A stretch of DNA of 64,000 bases from Flagellimonas ochracea (GCF_009903685.1 NZ_JAAABI010000002.1:682001-746000); one strand, 5' to 3'. Numbered from the stretch's first letter, positions 8,195 to 17,060 are shown. Numbers and translations: made by a program. The notes: generated by a model from the sequence alone, not told the origin.

Positions 8195-9596
8195 CGAAAA
8201 AGTATAGGTTTTCCGTCTTGATTACATCAAGATTGTTTGCAATTGCATTTTGCAGCAACTGTGGAATATCTGCCTTTGAAGGATGGACGTTATCTTCCAA
8301 AGCGATAAATCGACATCTCCAGTGGTCCGTGCAGAAAGTTTCCTCAAAGCCATTGGGCCAAACCTTGACCCCACGGTTAGTGATAACCTGCAGTTTTAAA
8401 TCTTCAGTTTCAATTTGTTGCAGTTTGGAAGCTATTTCATCTGGATTTTCCCCCGACCAATCAACAAAAAGGTCAACGCCTCTCAACTGCTTATCCCGAG
8501 ACTTTTTCCGCTCAGCCTTTGGAATACTTATTGGAGCACTGGTTTCATATTTTACTTTTTTGAGCGTTTCAGGTTCGTTGCCCAAATTGGCTATAACAGC
8601 ATCCGCAAATTCTTGGGTGCCAACTTTTCTGTTGCTGACGGTTTCGTCATATACGTCATACGTATGGATGCCATCTTCCATGGTTTTTAGCCAAGCATTT
8701 TCAATTTTTTCAGCTATTTTGTTCTGTCCTAGGTGGTTGAGCATCATGACCGCGCCTTGAAGCAGACCTGAAGGGTTGGCTAGATTTTGACCGGCTCTTC
8801 GGGGTGCGGACCCATGAATGGCCTCGAACATGGCGCAGCTTTCACCGATGTTCGCGGAACCGGCCAAACCTACCGATCCTGTAATTTGGGCCGCTACATC
8901 AGATAGCACATCACCATAAAGATTGGGCATAACGATCACATCAAAGTTCTCTGGAGTATCAGCCAGTTTGGCAGCACCTATGTCCACAATCCAGTGTTCG
9001 TTTTCAATTTCGGGGTATTCAGGGGCTATTTCATCAAAAACTTGATGGAACAATCCATCAGTTTGTTTCATTATGTTGTCTTTAGTGAAACAGGTCACCT
9101 TTTTTCTGCCGTATCTTTTGGCATACTCAAAAGCATAACGGACAATTTTTTCACAGCCTGGTCTGCTGATGAGTTTAAGACACTGCACCACCTCATCGGT
9201 CTGCTGGTGCTCTATACCAGCGTAAAGGTCTTCTTCATTTTCTCTTATAATTACAACGTCCATTTTTGGATGCTTTGTCTTAACAAAGGGATGGATGCTA
9301 CGACAAGGTCTTACATTGGCAAACAATCCCAAGGATTTACGCGTGGTTACATTAAGACTTTTGTAACCACCACCCTGTGGGGTGGTTATGGGAGCCTTTA
9401 AAAAAACCTTGTTCCGTCGTATTACTTCCCATGAATCTTTTGAAATACCAGAGGTGTTTCCTTGAAGATAAACACTTTCACCAACCTGTATTTCGTCAAT
9501 TGCCAATTGTGCGCCCGCCGCTTTTAAAATTTTCAACGTGGCATCCATAATTTCGGGACCGATTCCGTCCCCTTTTGCTATTGTAATTCTATCCAT
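8157..9596 (-). CDS. icd: NADP-dependent isocitrate dehydrogenase, Thermus-type with C-terminal domain
   Basis: A TCA-cycle enzyme that converts isocitrate to 2-oxoglutarate, CO2 and NADPH. The isocitrate/isopropylmalate dehydrogenase fold is clear: GDGIGPEI (9-16), the VIIRENEEDLYAGIEH active-site block, and the Mg-binding NLYGDVLSDVAAQITGSVGLA (partly quoted: NLYGDVLSDVAAQ). The HGSAPRRAGQNLANPSG cofactor loop is also present. At 479 residues it is longer than the E. coli enzyme because of a ~140-residue C-terminal domain, as in the Thermus thermophilus enzyme. It overlaps the downstream small-protein gene by 38 bases. Its promoter shares a motif with the sbtA operon. Confidence 0.93.
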   Translation of the reverse strand: MDRITIAKGDGIGPEIMDATLKILKAAGAQLAIDEIQVGESVYLQGNTSGISKDSWEVIRRNKVFLKAPITTPQGGGYKSLNVTTRKSLGLFANVRPCRSIHPFVKTKHPKMDVVIIRENEEDLYAGIEHQQTDEVVQCLKLISRPGCEKIVRYAFEYAKRYGRKKVTCFTKDNIMKQTDGLFHQVFDEIAPEYPEIENEHWIVDIGAAKLADTPENFDVIVMPNLYGDVLSDVAAQITGSVGLAGSANIGESCAMFEAIHGSAPRRAGQNLANPSGLLQGAVMMLNHLGQNKIAEKIENAWLKTMEDGIHTYDVYDETVSNRKVGTQEFADAVIANLGNEPETLKKVKYETSAPISIPKAERKKSRDKQLRGVDLFVDWSGENPDEIASKLQQIETEDLKLQVITNRGVKVWPNGFEETFCTDHWRCRFIALEDNVHPSKADIPQLLQNAIANNLDVIKTENLYFFDGKQAFSMAQGQ

Positions 9597-9611
9597 AGTT
9601 TAAAATTTGGA

Positions 9612-9658
9612 CAAAAATGAAATTAATTTTGCATATATTTTTATTTATATTAATTATC
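9612..9658 (-). promoter_or_regulatory. Promoter and candidate LysR operator of icd
   Basis: On the minus strand a -7-like element (CATTTTTG, 9612-9619) is preceded by an AT-rich block at 9633-9658 that matches the sbtA operon promoter block in 23 of 26 positions, at the same distance from the start codon. Just upstream, 9667-9681 is the exact reverse complement of 6858-6872 (15 bases), giving an inverted second copy. AT-rich composition raises the chance of coincidence, but the shared spacing argues against it. Confidence 0.55.
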
Positions 9659-9816
9659 GATAACATTAAATAAAATTATATCAATCAGAAATAGATTGCG
9701 TTTGAATAGCATCATAGCCTTGACTTTGGGACGCTGATTCATGGCTCTAAGAAGCAGACTTTTAAGTGTTCAATAGGTTTTAGAAAAGCTGACTGTTCCT
9801 GAAAATTGTCAGGCAC

Positions 9817-10170
9817 TTACTGAAGATTTTTGCTCAGAATAGCTCGTATTGTTGGTTTGTATCCATAAAAATCTTTGCCATCTTCACGGCGCAATACAAC
9901 CTGAGTGGTTCCGTCCGGCATGGTTTCCATTTGATCAACGACCACCACGCTTCCATAAAGGTTTAAAGTCATGCCAAAACCAGATTTGGAGTTCAGCGAA
10001 TTGTTCATGATCACAACTTGGGAGTTGGGAATTTCGAGCAGTAAGGTCTCATGCGCATCACCACGACTTTCTGAGAAATGTTCAACGGTCATTATCTGTT
10101 GCTGTTGAGAACTAACATTAAATATGACTAGCAACATGAAAATTGAAAGTGGGAGTATTCTTCTTTTCAT
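9817..10170 (-). CDS. Small secreted protein of unknown function
   Basis: A 117-residue protein with an N-terminal signal peptide (KRRILPLSIFMLLVIFNVSS, cleavage near residue 21) and a mostly beta-strand mature part of about 95 residues. No family is recognised. It is monocistronic: about 220 bases separate it from icd, and the divergent tetR gene lies 136 bases away, so its promoter shares that gap with the tetR operator. Control by the TetR protein is possible but unproven. Confidence 0.65.
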   Translation of the reverse strand: MKRRILPLSIFMLLVIFNVSSQQQQIMTVEHFSESRGDAHETLLLEIPNSQVVIMNNSLNSKSGFGMTLNLYGSVVVVDQMETMPDGTTQVVLRREDGKDFYGYKPTIRAILSKNLQ

Positions 10171-10219
10171 AAGCCTAAAATTTTATATAACTTTAAATAT
10201 AAGCATTAATCGCCCATCA

Positions 10220-10285
10220 AAAAGTAATGCTATTGTTAAAAAGTAGTTAAACTATTACTAATTGATAGTATTACTTTTATATTTG
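10220..10285 (+). promoter_or_regulatory. tetR promoter with inverted-repeat operator
   Basis: A long inverted repeat, AAAAGTAATGCTAT (10220-10233) and ATAGTATTACTTTT (10265-10278), matches in 13 of 14 positions. A third copy of the core, CTATTACT, lies at 10252-10259, 16 bases from the core of the right arm. A Bacteroidetes -7 element TATATTTG (10278-10285) starts at the last base of the right arm, 22 bases before the tetR start codon. This layout fits autorepression by the adjacent TetR protein. Confidence 0.6.
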
Positions 10286-10306
10286 AATCTTGTAATAATT
10301 AATTGA

Positions 10307-10990
10307 ATGGATATGGACCGATTGATGCAGTCTTTGCGAATAGGAATAAATGAAAAAATCTATGTAAAGGATCCAGAATCTTCCGATTTGGGTAAAAGGA
10401 TCGTGGAGCAAAGCATCCTGATGATAAATGAAATGGGCTTTGAGAGTTTCACTTTCAGAAAGCTTGGTAACCGTATCGGCTCCAACGAAAGTTCCATTTA
10501 TAGATATTTTGAGAACAAGCACAAGCTGTTGTTGTATCTTACCTCATGGTATTGGGGATGGTTGGAATATAAAATGGTCTTCGCCACCAATGGCATAGCC
10601 AACAAGGTTGAAAAGCTTAAAAAGGCCGTGGAGATTCTTACACAAACCGTAGAAAAAGATAACTCCTTCTCCCATATTGATGAGATAAAGCTCAATGAAA
10701 TTGTAATCAATGAATATTCCAAGTCCTATCTCACCAAAGAGGTGGACCAAGAAAATAAGGAAGGTTATTTCGAAATCTATAAAAGACTGGTCCAACGCCT
10801 AAGTGAGATGATTGTGGATGTAGATGGGGAATACCCATATCCATCCAGTCTTGCAAGCTCTATATTGGAAGGTTCGCTGCATCAATATTTTTTGAAAGAG
10901 CATTTTCCCATGCTTACAAATTGTGACGACAAAGTTACCCCAACACAGTATATTGCAGACTTGGTTTCCAGAACCCTTAACACGGCATAA
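10307..10990 (+). CDS. TetR/AcrR-family transcriptional regulator
   Basis: A 227-residue regulator with a TetR-type helix-turn-helix at about residues 25-70 (FTFRKLGNRIGSNESSIYRY, then FENKHKLLLYL) and a ligand-binding C-terminal part that I cannot assign. It is the first gene of a tightly packed operon with the ABC, HlyD, TolC and YitT genes; its stop codon is directly followed by the ATG of the ABC gene. An inverted repeat overlapping its promoter (10220-10278) is a likely operator. It therefore probably controls expression of the exporter in response to an unknown ligand. Confidence 0.88.
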   Translation: MDMDRLMQSLRIGINEKIYVKDPESSDLGKRIVEQSILMINEMGFESFTFRKLGNRIGSNESSIYRYFENKHKLLLYLTSWYWGWLEYKMVFATNGIANKVEKLKKAVEILTQTVEKDNSFSHIDEIKLNEIVINEYSKSYLTKEVDQENKEGYFEIYKRLVQRLSEMIVDVDGEYPYPSSLASSILEGSLHQYFLKEHFPMLTNCDDKVTPTQYIADLVSRTLNTA

Positions 10991-12658
10991 ATGGCAAAAA
11001 ATATACTTACCGCATGGCAACGCCTTATGGGATTGCTTGCCTTGGACAAGAAAGACATTTTACAAATATTTTACTACGCCATTTTCGCCGGCTTGGTAAA
11101 CCTATCCCTGCCTTTGGGAATTCAGGCCATCATTAACCTGATTCAGGGTGCACAGGTTAGCACTTCATGGATTGTTTTGGTAATCTTTGTGACCCTGGGA
11201 GTTGCCTTTGTGGGAGGGCTTCAGTTGATGCAGATACGCATCATTGAAAATGTACAGCAGAAGATATTTACGAGGTCTTCCTTTGAGTTCGCCTATCGTT
11301 TTCCAAAAATCAAGATGAGCCAATTGCGAAACTATTATCCGCCCGAGTTGGCCAACCGTTTTTTTGATACCTTGACCATTCAGAAGGGGCTCTCAAAGAT
11401 TTTGATAGACTTTCCGGCAGCGCTCTTGCAAATTATTTTCGGACTGTTGCTTTTATCCTTCTATCACCCATTTTTCATCATCTACGGGCTGTTGTTGCTC
11501 TTATTGATTTATGTCGTCTTTAAGTTTACCGCCCAAAGAGGACTGGAAACAAGCTTGGAAGAGTCTAAAAACAAATATAAAGTGGCCCATTGGATTCAGG
11601 AGGTGGCAAGGTCGATTGTAAGTTTTAAATTATCGGGAAAAACATCCCATGCCATTGATAAGAACGATACCTTGGTGGCGGACTATTTAGATGCCAGGGA
11701 AAGCCACTTTAAAGTTTTGGTGCTCCAATTCATCCAAATGATAGGGTTCAAGGTATTGGTCACTGCAGGATTATTGCTTATAGGTGGACTTTTGGTACTG
11801 AATCAAGAAATGAACATCGGTCAGTTCGTTGCGGCAGAGATCATCATACTTTTGGTTATCAGCTCCGTTGAAAAATTAATACTCGGATTGGAAACCTTTT
11901 ACGATTTGCTCACTTCCCTTGAAAAGTTGGGTCAGGTCGTTGATAAAGAACTAGAGCCACAGGAAGGAGAAAAGCCATTTGCAGAGGACCAAGGATTCAC
12001 GGTGGAACTTAAAGACGTGGTTTATAATGTTCCGGACAGGGAAAAAAGAATAATTGATAACGTTTCCTTGACCATAACGCCGACCTGTGTTATTCTGTTG
12101 AATGGCCCAAGTGGTTCAGGAAAATCCACCCTGCTTAGGCTTATTGCGGGCATATTGGAGCCCGACAGCGGAAAAGTATTTGTAAACAATGTAGCATTAC
12201 AGGGATTAAATCTGAATTATTATCGGGCTCATTTAGGTCAGTCCTTAACAGAAGAATCACCTTTTGAGGGGACCATTTTAGACAACATTACCTTTGGCAA
12301 CAAAAACATATCCAAAGAAGATATATACTGGGCTTTGGAGAATACCGGATTGACACAATTTGTAAAAGAACAACCACAAGGACTCAACACCATGTTGTAT
12401 CCTGAGGGGAAACAAATACCCTACACCATTGCCAAGAAAATAGTATTGGCAAGAAGTGTGGTCAACAGACCAAAAATGTTGATTTTAAAAGATCCGTTGG
12501 ATCAATTTGGAGAGAAGGAATCAGAAAGAATCATCAAGTTCCTTACCGACCCGGCCAATGGTTGGGCCCTGGTAATCGTGAGCGACAATCCAAAATGGGA
12601 GCAACGCTGCAGCAGGATTATTACCATGGAAGATGGAAGATTGATAAACGAAAGATAA
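10991..12658 (+). CDS. ABC transporter-like protein with degenerate ATP-binding domain
   Basis: A 555-residue fusion of a six-helix ABC transmembrane domain (about 1-310) and a nucleotide-binding domain (about 335-555), resembling type I secretion ABC proteins without the N-terminal C39 peptidase. The Walker A loop is intact (GPSGSGKST, 372-380) and the Q-loop Gln is present (GQSLTEESPF). Other key parts are not canonical: the LSGGQ signature is replaced by PYTIAKK, Walker B reads MLILKDP (496-502) instead of LLLDE, and the H-loop His is replaced in IVSDNPK (529-535). The frame is open and no stop interrupts it. It starts directly after tetR and lies 6 bases before hlyD. Strong ATP hydrolysis is doubtful. 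Confidence 0.85.
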   Translation: MAKNILTAWQRLMGLLALDKKDILQIFYYAIFAGLVNLSLPLGIQAIINLIQGAQVSTSWIVLVIFVTLGVAFVGGLQLMQIRIIENVQQKIFTRSSFEFAYRFPKIKMSQLRNYYPPELANRFFDTLTIQKGLSKILIDFPAALLQIIFGLLLLSFYHPFFIIYGLLLLLLIYVVFKFTAQRGLETSLEESKNKYKVAHWIQEVARSIVSFKLSGKTSHAIDKNDTLVADYLDARESHFKVLVLQFIQMIGFKVLVTAGLLLIGGLLVLNQEMNIGQFVAAEIIILLVISSVEKLILGLETFYDLLTSLEKLGQVVDKELEPQEGEKPFAEDQGFTVELKDVVYNVPDREKRIIDNVSLTITPTCVILLNGPSGSGKSTLLRLIAGILEPDSGKVFVNNVALQGLNLNYYRAHLGQSLTEESPFEGTILDNITFGNKNISKEDIYWALENTGLTQFVKEQPQGLNTMLYPEGKQIPYTIAKKIVLARSVVNRPKMLILKDPLDQFGEKESERIIKFLTDPANGWALVIVSDNPKWEQRCSRIITMEDGRLINER

Positions 12659-12664
12659 AAGACC

Positions 12665-14017
12665 ATGCTCAACATAACAGATAATAAGTTAAACCAAAAG
12701 GTGGACATTACCGGATACAAAGCGGGCCAGAAAGTATTTCATGCACGCCACTATAAGCACTTTAACCGATTTCTGGCGGCTTTTTCCATTATCATGCTCA
12801 TTGTCCTTTTCTTACCTTGGACCCAGACTATCTCTGGAAAAGGATACCTGACCACCTTGACACCGGACCAAAGGCCACAAACCATACAGTCCCCCATTCC
12901 AGGACGTATAGAGAAGTGGTATGTACGCGAAGGTGACTTTGTAGAGAAAGGAGATACCATACTGCACATTTCCGAGGTAAAAAGTGAATACTTCGACCCC
13001 AATTTGGTGCAACGAACCGGACAGCAGATTAAAGCAAAGTCTATGGCCGTAAACTCATATCAGGGAAAGGTAAAAGCACTGGAAATGCAAATAGGAGCAC
13101 TCACTAGGGAGCGTGGATTGAAATTGGAGCAGGCCAAGAACAAGCTCATGCAATCAAAGCTTAAAGTGGAGAGCGATAGTATTGATCTTGAGGCCGCAAA
13201 CACAAATATAACCATTGCCCAGAGGCAGTATGACCGTGTGGTTCAGTTGGAAAAGGAAGGTCTTAAGGCTGTGACCGATGTGGAAGAAAAAAGGTTGAAA
13301 CTACAGGAGACCCAAGCAAAGCTGATTTCTCAGCAGAACAAGTTGTTGGCCAGCAAGAATGAGGTAATTAATGCCAGGGTAGAAATCAACCGAGTGCAGG
13401 CGGAATACACGGACAAAATTTCAAAGGCACAGAGCGAAATGTTCACAGCCCAATCCAACCAGTTCGATTCGGAGGCCCAAGTGACCAAGTTGGAAAATGA
13501 ATATACTAACTATGAAATGAGGAACAATTTGATGTACATACGTGCACCTCAGAGTGGTTTCATTAACAAGGCCATTCAATCGGGTTTAGGAGAAACCTTT
13601 AAAGAAGGAGATCGACTTGTGGGGATAATGCCATCCAAATATGACATGGCGGTGGAAACCTTTGTGGAGCCTATCGACCTACCTCTGGTGCACATAGGCG
13701 AAGAGGTTCGAATCCAGTTTGATGGATGGCCCGCGATTATTTTCAGTGGTTGGCCCAATGTATCCTACGGTACTTTTGGCGGAAAAGTGGTGGCCATAGA
13801 AACGTTCATAAGTGATAACGGTAAATATCGTATACTTTTGGCCCCAAACGAGGAAGAGGCTCCTTGGCCGAAAGACTTGAGAGTGGGCTCTGGGGCAAAT
13901 ACCATGGCCTTGTTGGAAGATGTGCCCATTTGGTTCGAATTGTGGCGACAGCTTAATGGCTTCCCACCCAATTATTATCAACCCGAAAACACGACAGCCG
14001 ATGTCAAAAAGAAGTAG
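12665..14017 (+). CDS. HlyD-family periplasmic adaptor (membrane fusion) protein
   Basis: A 450-residue adaptor with one N-terminal membrane helix (about 39-55, FLAAFSIIMLIVLFLPW), then a biotinyl-lipoyl-like half (IPGRIEKWYVREGDFVEKGD), a long coiled coil (about 115-290) rich in Lys, Gln and Glu, the second lipoyl half (IRAPQSGFINKAI) and a beta-barrel domain. Such proteins link an inner-membrane transporter to a TolC channel across the periplasm. It lies 6 bases after the ABC gene, and its end overlaps the tolC start by 17 bases, which supports a tripartite complex. The C-terminal part containing WPAIIFSGWPN is typical of Bacteroidetes versions. Confidence 0.88.
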   Translation: MLNITDNKLNQKVDITGYKAGQKVFHARHYKHFNRFLAAFSIIMLIVLFLPWTQTISGKGYLTTLTPDQRPQTIQSPIPGRIEKWYVREGDFVEKGDTILHISEVKSEYFDPNLVQRTGQQIKAKSMAVNSYQGKVKALEMQIGALTRERGLKLEQAKNKLMQSKLKVESDSIDLEAANTNITIAQRQYDRVVQLEKEGLKAVTDVEEKRLKLQETQAKLISQQNKLLASKNEVINARVEINRVQAEYTDKISKAQSEMFTAQSNQFDSEAQVTKLENEYTNYEMRNNLMYIRAPQSGFINKAIQSGLGETFKEGDRLVGIMPSKYDMAVETFVEPIDLPLVHIGEEVRIQFDGWPAIIFSGWPNVSYGTFGGKVVAIETFISDNGKYRILLAPNEEEAPWPKDLRVGSGANTMALLEDVPIWFELWRQLNGFPPNYYQPENTTADVKKK

Positions 14018-15416
14018 AAGAATACTTTCCTTGTACATTCTATTTTTCACGGTGTCTCTCCAGCTTTCTGCTCAGCAGGACACGTTGGTGCTCACCTTTA
14101 AGGAGTATTTGGGCTATGTGAAAAAGTATCACCCCGTTGCCAAGCAGGCCCAATTGACCATTGCGGTAGGCCAGGCCAATCTTATGCGGGCTAGGGGAGG
14201 CTTTGACCCAAAGGTAGAGGTGGACTATGAGCGAAAAGAATTTAAAGGCACGGAATATTGGGATAGATTGAATACCACATTCAAAATACCCACCTGGTTT
14301 GGTATCGAACTCAAAGGTAACCTGGAACAAAACGAAGGAACCTTTATAAATCCCGATGAGACCGTTCCGGTAGATGGACTTTACAGTGCAGGGGTGTCCA
14401 TGTCGCTGGCTCAAGGATTTTGGATAAACGAAAGAATGGCCACCTTACGTAAGGCCAAGTTTTTTAGGGAGCAATCCAAGGCTGACCAAGATTTGCTTGT
14501 AAACAAAGTGCTCTACAATGCCTCACTTGCCTATTTTGACTGGTTAAGAGCCTATCGTGATGCGGAGGTATACCAAGACTTCTTGCGGAATGCTGAAGTT
14601 CGGTTTCAGGGAGTCAAGAGTAGTGCTTTAGCTGGGGACATTGCCATTATTGATACGGTTGAGGCAAAAATAGCGGTACAGAACAGAGCGCTTGGCTTGG
14701 AACAAGCTAAGGTAAAGTTGATGAAAAAGTCTTTGGCACTCTCTAACTTTCTATGGATCAATGATGTTCCTGTTGAATTACAGGAAAATGTGATTCCCAA
14801 TTTGGAATCAGAGGGAGAAATAGATACCACACTGGAAATAATGGGTAAGCCATTGGACAGCTTTACATTGGAAAACCACCCGAAAATAAGGTCCTTGGAA
14901 TTTAAGATTGATGGTCTGGTTGTCGACAGACGATTAAAGGCCAACAAACTCCTTCCCAAATTGGATGTGGAGTATAATTTTTTGACTGAGACCCCCGAAT
15001 TGGCCAATTCTTTGGTCACTGACAACTTTAAAGGAGGCTTGACCTTTCGTTTTCCCTTGTTCTTGAGAAAGGAAAGGGGTGATCTTAAATTGGCAAAGTT
15101 CAAATTGCGGGATGCGGAATACGAACGAGATAATGCCCAGGTTGAAATACAGAACAAAGTAATCGCCATTTATCGGGAGTTGGATTCTTACACTATCCAA
15201 AACATGTTGATAGCCAATATCGTAAGGGATTATGGCACCTTATTACAGGCCGAGGAAAGGAAGTTCAGTTTTGGAGAAAGCTCCCTATTCTTGATAAATT
15301 CCAGGGAAAGCAAGCTTATCGACGCCTTTTTAAAGAGGAACGAGATGCAAAACAAATTTTTTGAGGCCAAGGCACAACTTTTTAGAAGCTTGGCAATAAA
15401 TCCGCAAAACCTATAG
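14001..15416 (+). CDS. TolC-family outer membrane efflux protein
   Basis: A 471-residue outer-membrane channel protein. The start at 14001 gives a good signal peptide (SKRSRRILSLYILFFTVSL, cleavage after SAQ at about residue 24), whereas longer versions start inside hlyD without one. The mature part consists of long amphipathic helices with two OEP-type repeats, as in TolC, which forms a trimeric outer-membrane barrel and periplasmic tunnel. It is the outer component of the exporter encoded just upstream, and overlaps hlyD by 17 bases. The YitT gene follows after 3 bases. Confidence 0.87.
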   Translation: MSKRSRRILSLYILFFTVSLQLSAQQDTLVLTFKEYLGYVKKYHPVAKQAQLTIAVGQANLMRARGGFDPKVEVDYERKEFKGTEYWDRLNTTFKIPTWFGIELKGNLEQNEGTFINPDETVPVDGLYSAGVSMSLAQGFWINERMATLRKAKFFREQSKADQDLLVNKVLYNASLAYFDWLRAYRDAEVYQDFLRNAEVRFQGVKSSALAGDIAIIDTVEAKIAVQNRALGLEQAKVKLMKKSLALSNFLWINDVPVELQENVIPNLESEGEIDTTLEIMGKPLDSFTLENHPKIRSLEFKIDGLVVDRRLKANKLLPKLDVEYNFLTETPELANSLVTDNFKGGLTFRFPLFLRKERGDLKLAKFKLRDAEYERDNAQVEIQNKVIAIYRELDSYTIQNMLIANIVRDYGTLLQAEERKFSFGESSLFLINSRESKLIDAFLKRNEMQNKFFEAKAQLFRSLAINPQNL

Positions 15417-15419
15417 ACC

Positions 15420-16319
15420 ATGCTACAAAAACTAAAAAAAGGTAAGAGGTCTGTATCATCAAAATTAATCCTTAAGGACACAGGTTTTATAATTTTGGGA
15501 ATAGGTTCGGCTGCTTTTGGCTTAGAAAGCTTTTTGCTGCCAAATCGATTTATTGATGGTGGGGCCACAGGGGTATCCCTACTTATAACTGAAATTTTGG
15601 GATGGCCGCTTTGGTTATTGATCATTCTGGTCAACCTTCCCTTTTTGGTTTTGGGTTACCAAACCATAGGTCGGTCGTTTACCATAAAGGCCATTTTGGC
15701 CATACTGGGCCTGGCCGCTACCCTGGCATTGGTGACTTTTCCAGAAGTAACGCAGGATAAACTGTTGGTAGCCGTATTTGGTGGCTTCTTTTTGGGTGCA
15801 GGTATTGGTCTTTCCATTCGGGGAGGTAGTGTATTGGATGGTACAGAGGTACTAGCCATTTTTTTGAGCAGAAAGTTTTCTTTAAAGATTGGGGATGTCA
15901 TCATTTTGATAAACGTTGTCATATTTCTAGCAGCAGCCTATCTTCTTTCCATAGAAGCTGCACTTTATTCCATGCTCACCTATTTATCGGCCTCGAGAAC
16001 ACTGGATTTTGTCATAGATGGTATAGAGGAGTACACCGGAGTTACCATTATTTCAAAAAGCAGTGATGAGATCCGTCACATGATTTCTGAAGAAATGGGT
16101 AGGGGTTTGACAATATACAAGGCCAAGGGAGGTTATGGCAAGGATGGAATCCATAACGAATACGATGTAATTTATACGGTGATTACTAGACTGGAAATAC
16201 GAAAACTTAATATTGAAGTCAACAAAATAGACCCCAAAGCCTTCGTAGTCATGAACAGCATCAACGACACCCGAGGGGGAATGGTAAAGAAACGGTTTAT
16301 GGACAAACCCGCTTCATGA
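15420..16319 (+). CDS. YitT family membrane protein (DUF161/DUF2179)
   Basis: A 299-residue protein with five to six hydrophobic segments (about residues 20-190) and a soluble C-terminal DUF2179 domain (about 205-290). Signatures are LLPNRFIDGGATGVSLLI, GGSVLDGTEVLAIFLSRK and the C-terminal TIYKAKGGYGKDG. The family is common in bacteria, but its transport role is not established. It starts 3 bases after the tolC stop, so it is probably the last gene of the TetR-controlled operon. Whether it works with the exporter is unknown. Confidence 0.86.
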   Translation: MLQKLKKGKRSVSSKLILKDTGFIILGIGSAAFGLESFLLPNRFIDGGATGVSLLITEILGWPLWLLIILVNLPFLVLGYQTIGRSFTIKAILAILGLAATLALVTFPEVTQDKLLVAVFGGFFLGAGIGLSIRGGSVLDGTEVLAIFLSRKFSLKIGDVIILINVVIFLAAAYLLSIEAALYSMLTYLSASRTLDFVIDGIEEYTGVTIISKSSDEIRHMISEEMGRGLTIYKAKGGYGKDGIHNEYDVIYTVITRLEIRKLNIEVNKIDPKAFVVMNSINDTRGGMVKKRFMDKPAS

Positions 16320-16427
16320 ACAAATCATAATGCTCCAGATGACTTACCAAGCTGTAAGGATTCCATTGAAGATGCAACAAAGAAGGCACAAAGTTATAAC
16401 ACCCCATTTCAAAATATTAATTGAGTT

Positions 16428-17060
16428 ATGGAATTATTAAAGGGTAAAACTATGGCCAGTAAACAAGAACTTGTACAAAATGCAACCAAACGAAGTATGG
16501 TGTATAAGGAATATAAAAAGCTGGTTCAAAGGTTGGCAGAAGAATCAAAAACTACGGGATTTGTTCAATCCGAAGCTAATATCAACTACACCCAACTCAA
16601 TAATCGTCGCATGGGCAGATGGGACAAAACGTTAAAGATTTCCAATGAAACAGCGAAAAAAATCACCAAAATAGATTCCAAGCTTTTATTCCTTGTTCTT
16701 ACTGAAAGTTGGTGTGGTGATGCTGCCCCAAGTTTGCCTGTCATGAATAAAATAGCTGAGCTAAACCCCAATATTGAGTTGAAAGTTGTACTTAGGGATG
16801 AAAATCTGGAATTAATGGATGCTTTTCTGACCCGGGGTGCTAGGTCGATACCAAAACTCATTATCCTCGACAAGGAAAAGGAAAAAATATTGGGAGAATG
16901 GGGTCCTAGGCCAAGTATAGCCACTCAAATGGCAGCGGAGTATAAACAAAAACATGGAAAGTTATCTCCAGAATTCAAGAAGGACCTTCAAGTGTGGTAC
17001 AATAAGGATAAGGGAAAAAATATTCTAGAAGACCTGGTGGCTTTACTTACTTTGAAATAA
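16428..17060 (+). CDS. Thioredoxin-like family protein
   Basis: A 210-residue cytoplasmic protein (no signal peptide) with a thioredoxin fold: the strand LLFLVLTESWCGDAAPSLP holds the active-site region, and RSIPKLIIL supplies the conserved cis-proline. Only the first cysteine of the usual CxxC pair is present (WCGD), so classical disulfide exchange is unlikely; this WCGDA form is common in Bacteroidetes. The start at 16428 is used; the ATG at 16452 (MASKQ) is an alternative. It converges on the next gene and overlaps it by 18 bases. The 108 bases before it contain no recognisable gene. Confidence 0.8.
   Translation: MELLKGKTMASKQELVQNATKRSMVYKEYKKLVQRLAEESKTTGFVQSEANINYTQLNNRRMGRWDKTLKISNETAKKITKIDSKLLFLVLTESWCGDAAPSLPVMNKIAELNPNIELKVVLRDENLELMDAFLTRGARSIPKLIILDKEKEKILGEWGPRPSIATQMAAEYKQKHGKLSPEFKKDLQVWYNKDKGKNILEDLVALLTLK

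Noticed and set aside
10991..12658. The degenerate ABC gene as a pseudogene
   Set aside because: The frame is intact over 555 codons, Walker A is conserved and it is tightly packed in an operon, which suggests a maintained protein rather than decay.
16330..16443. A possible 37-codon gene in the gap before the thioredoxin-like gene
   Set aside because: It has no signal, domain or clear ribosome-binding site, overlaps the next gene out of frame, and is no longer than expected by chance.
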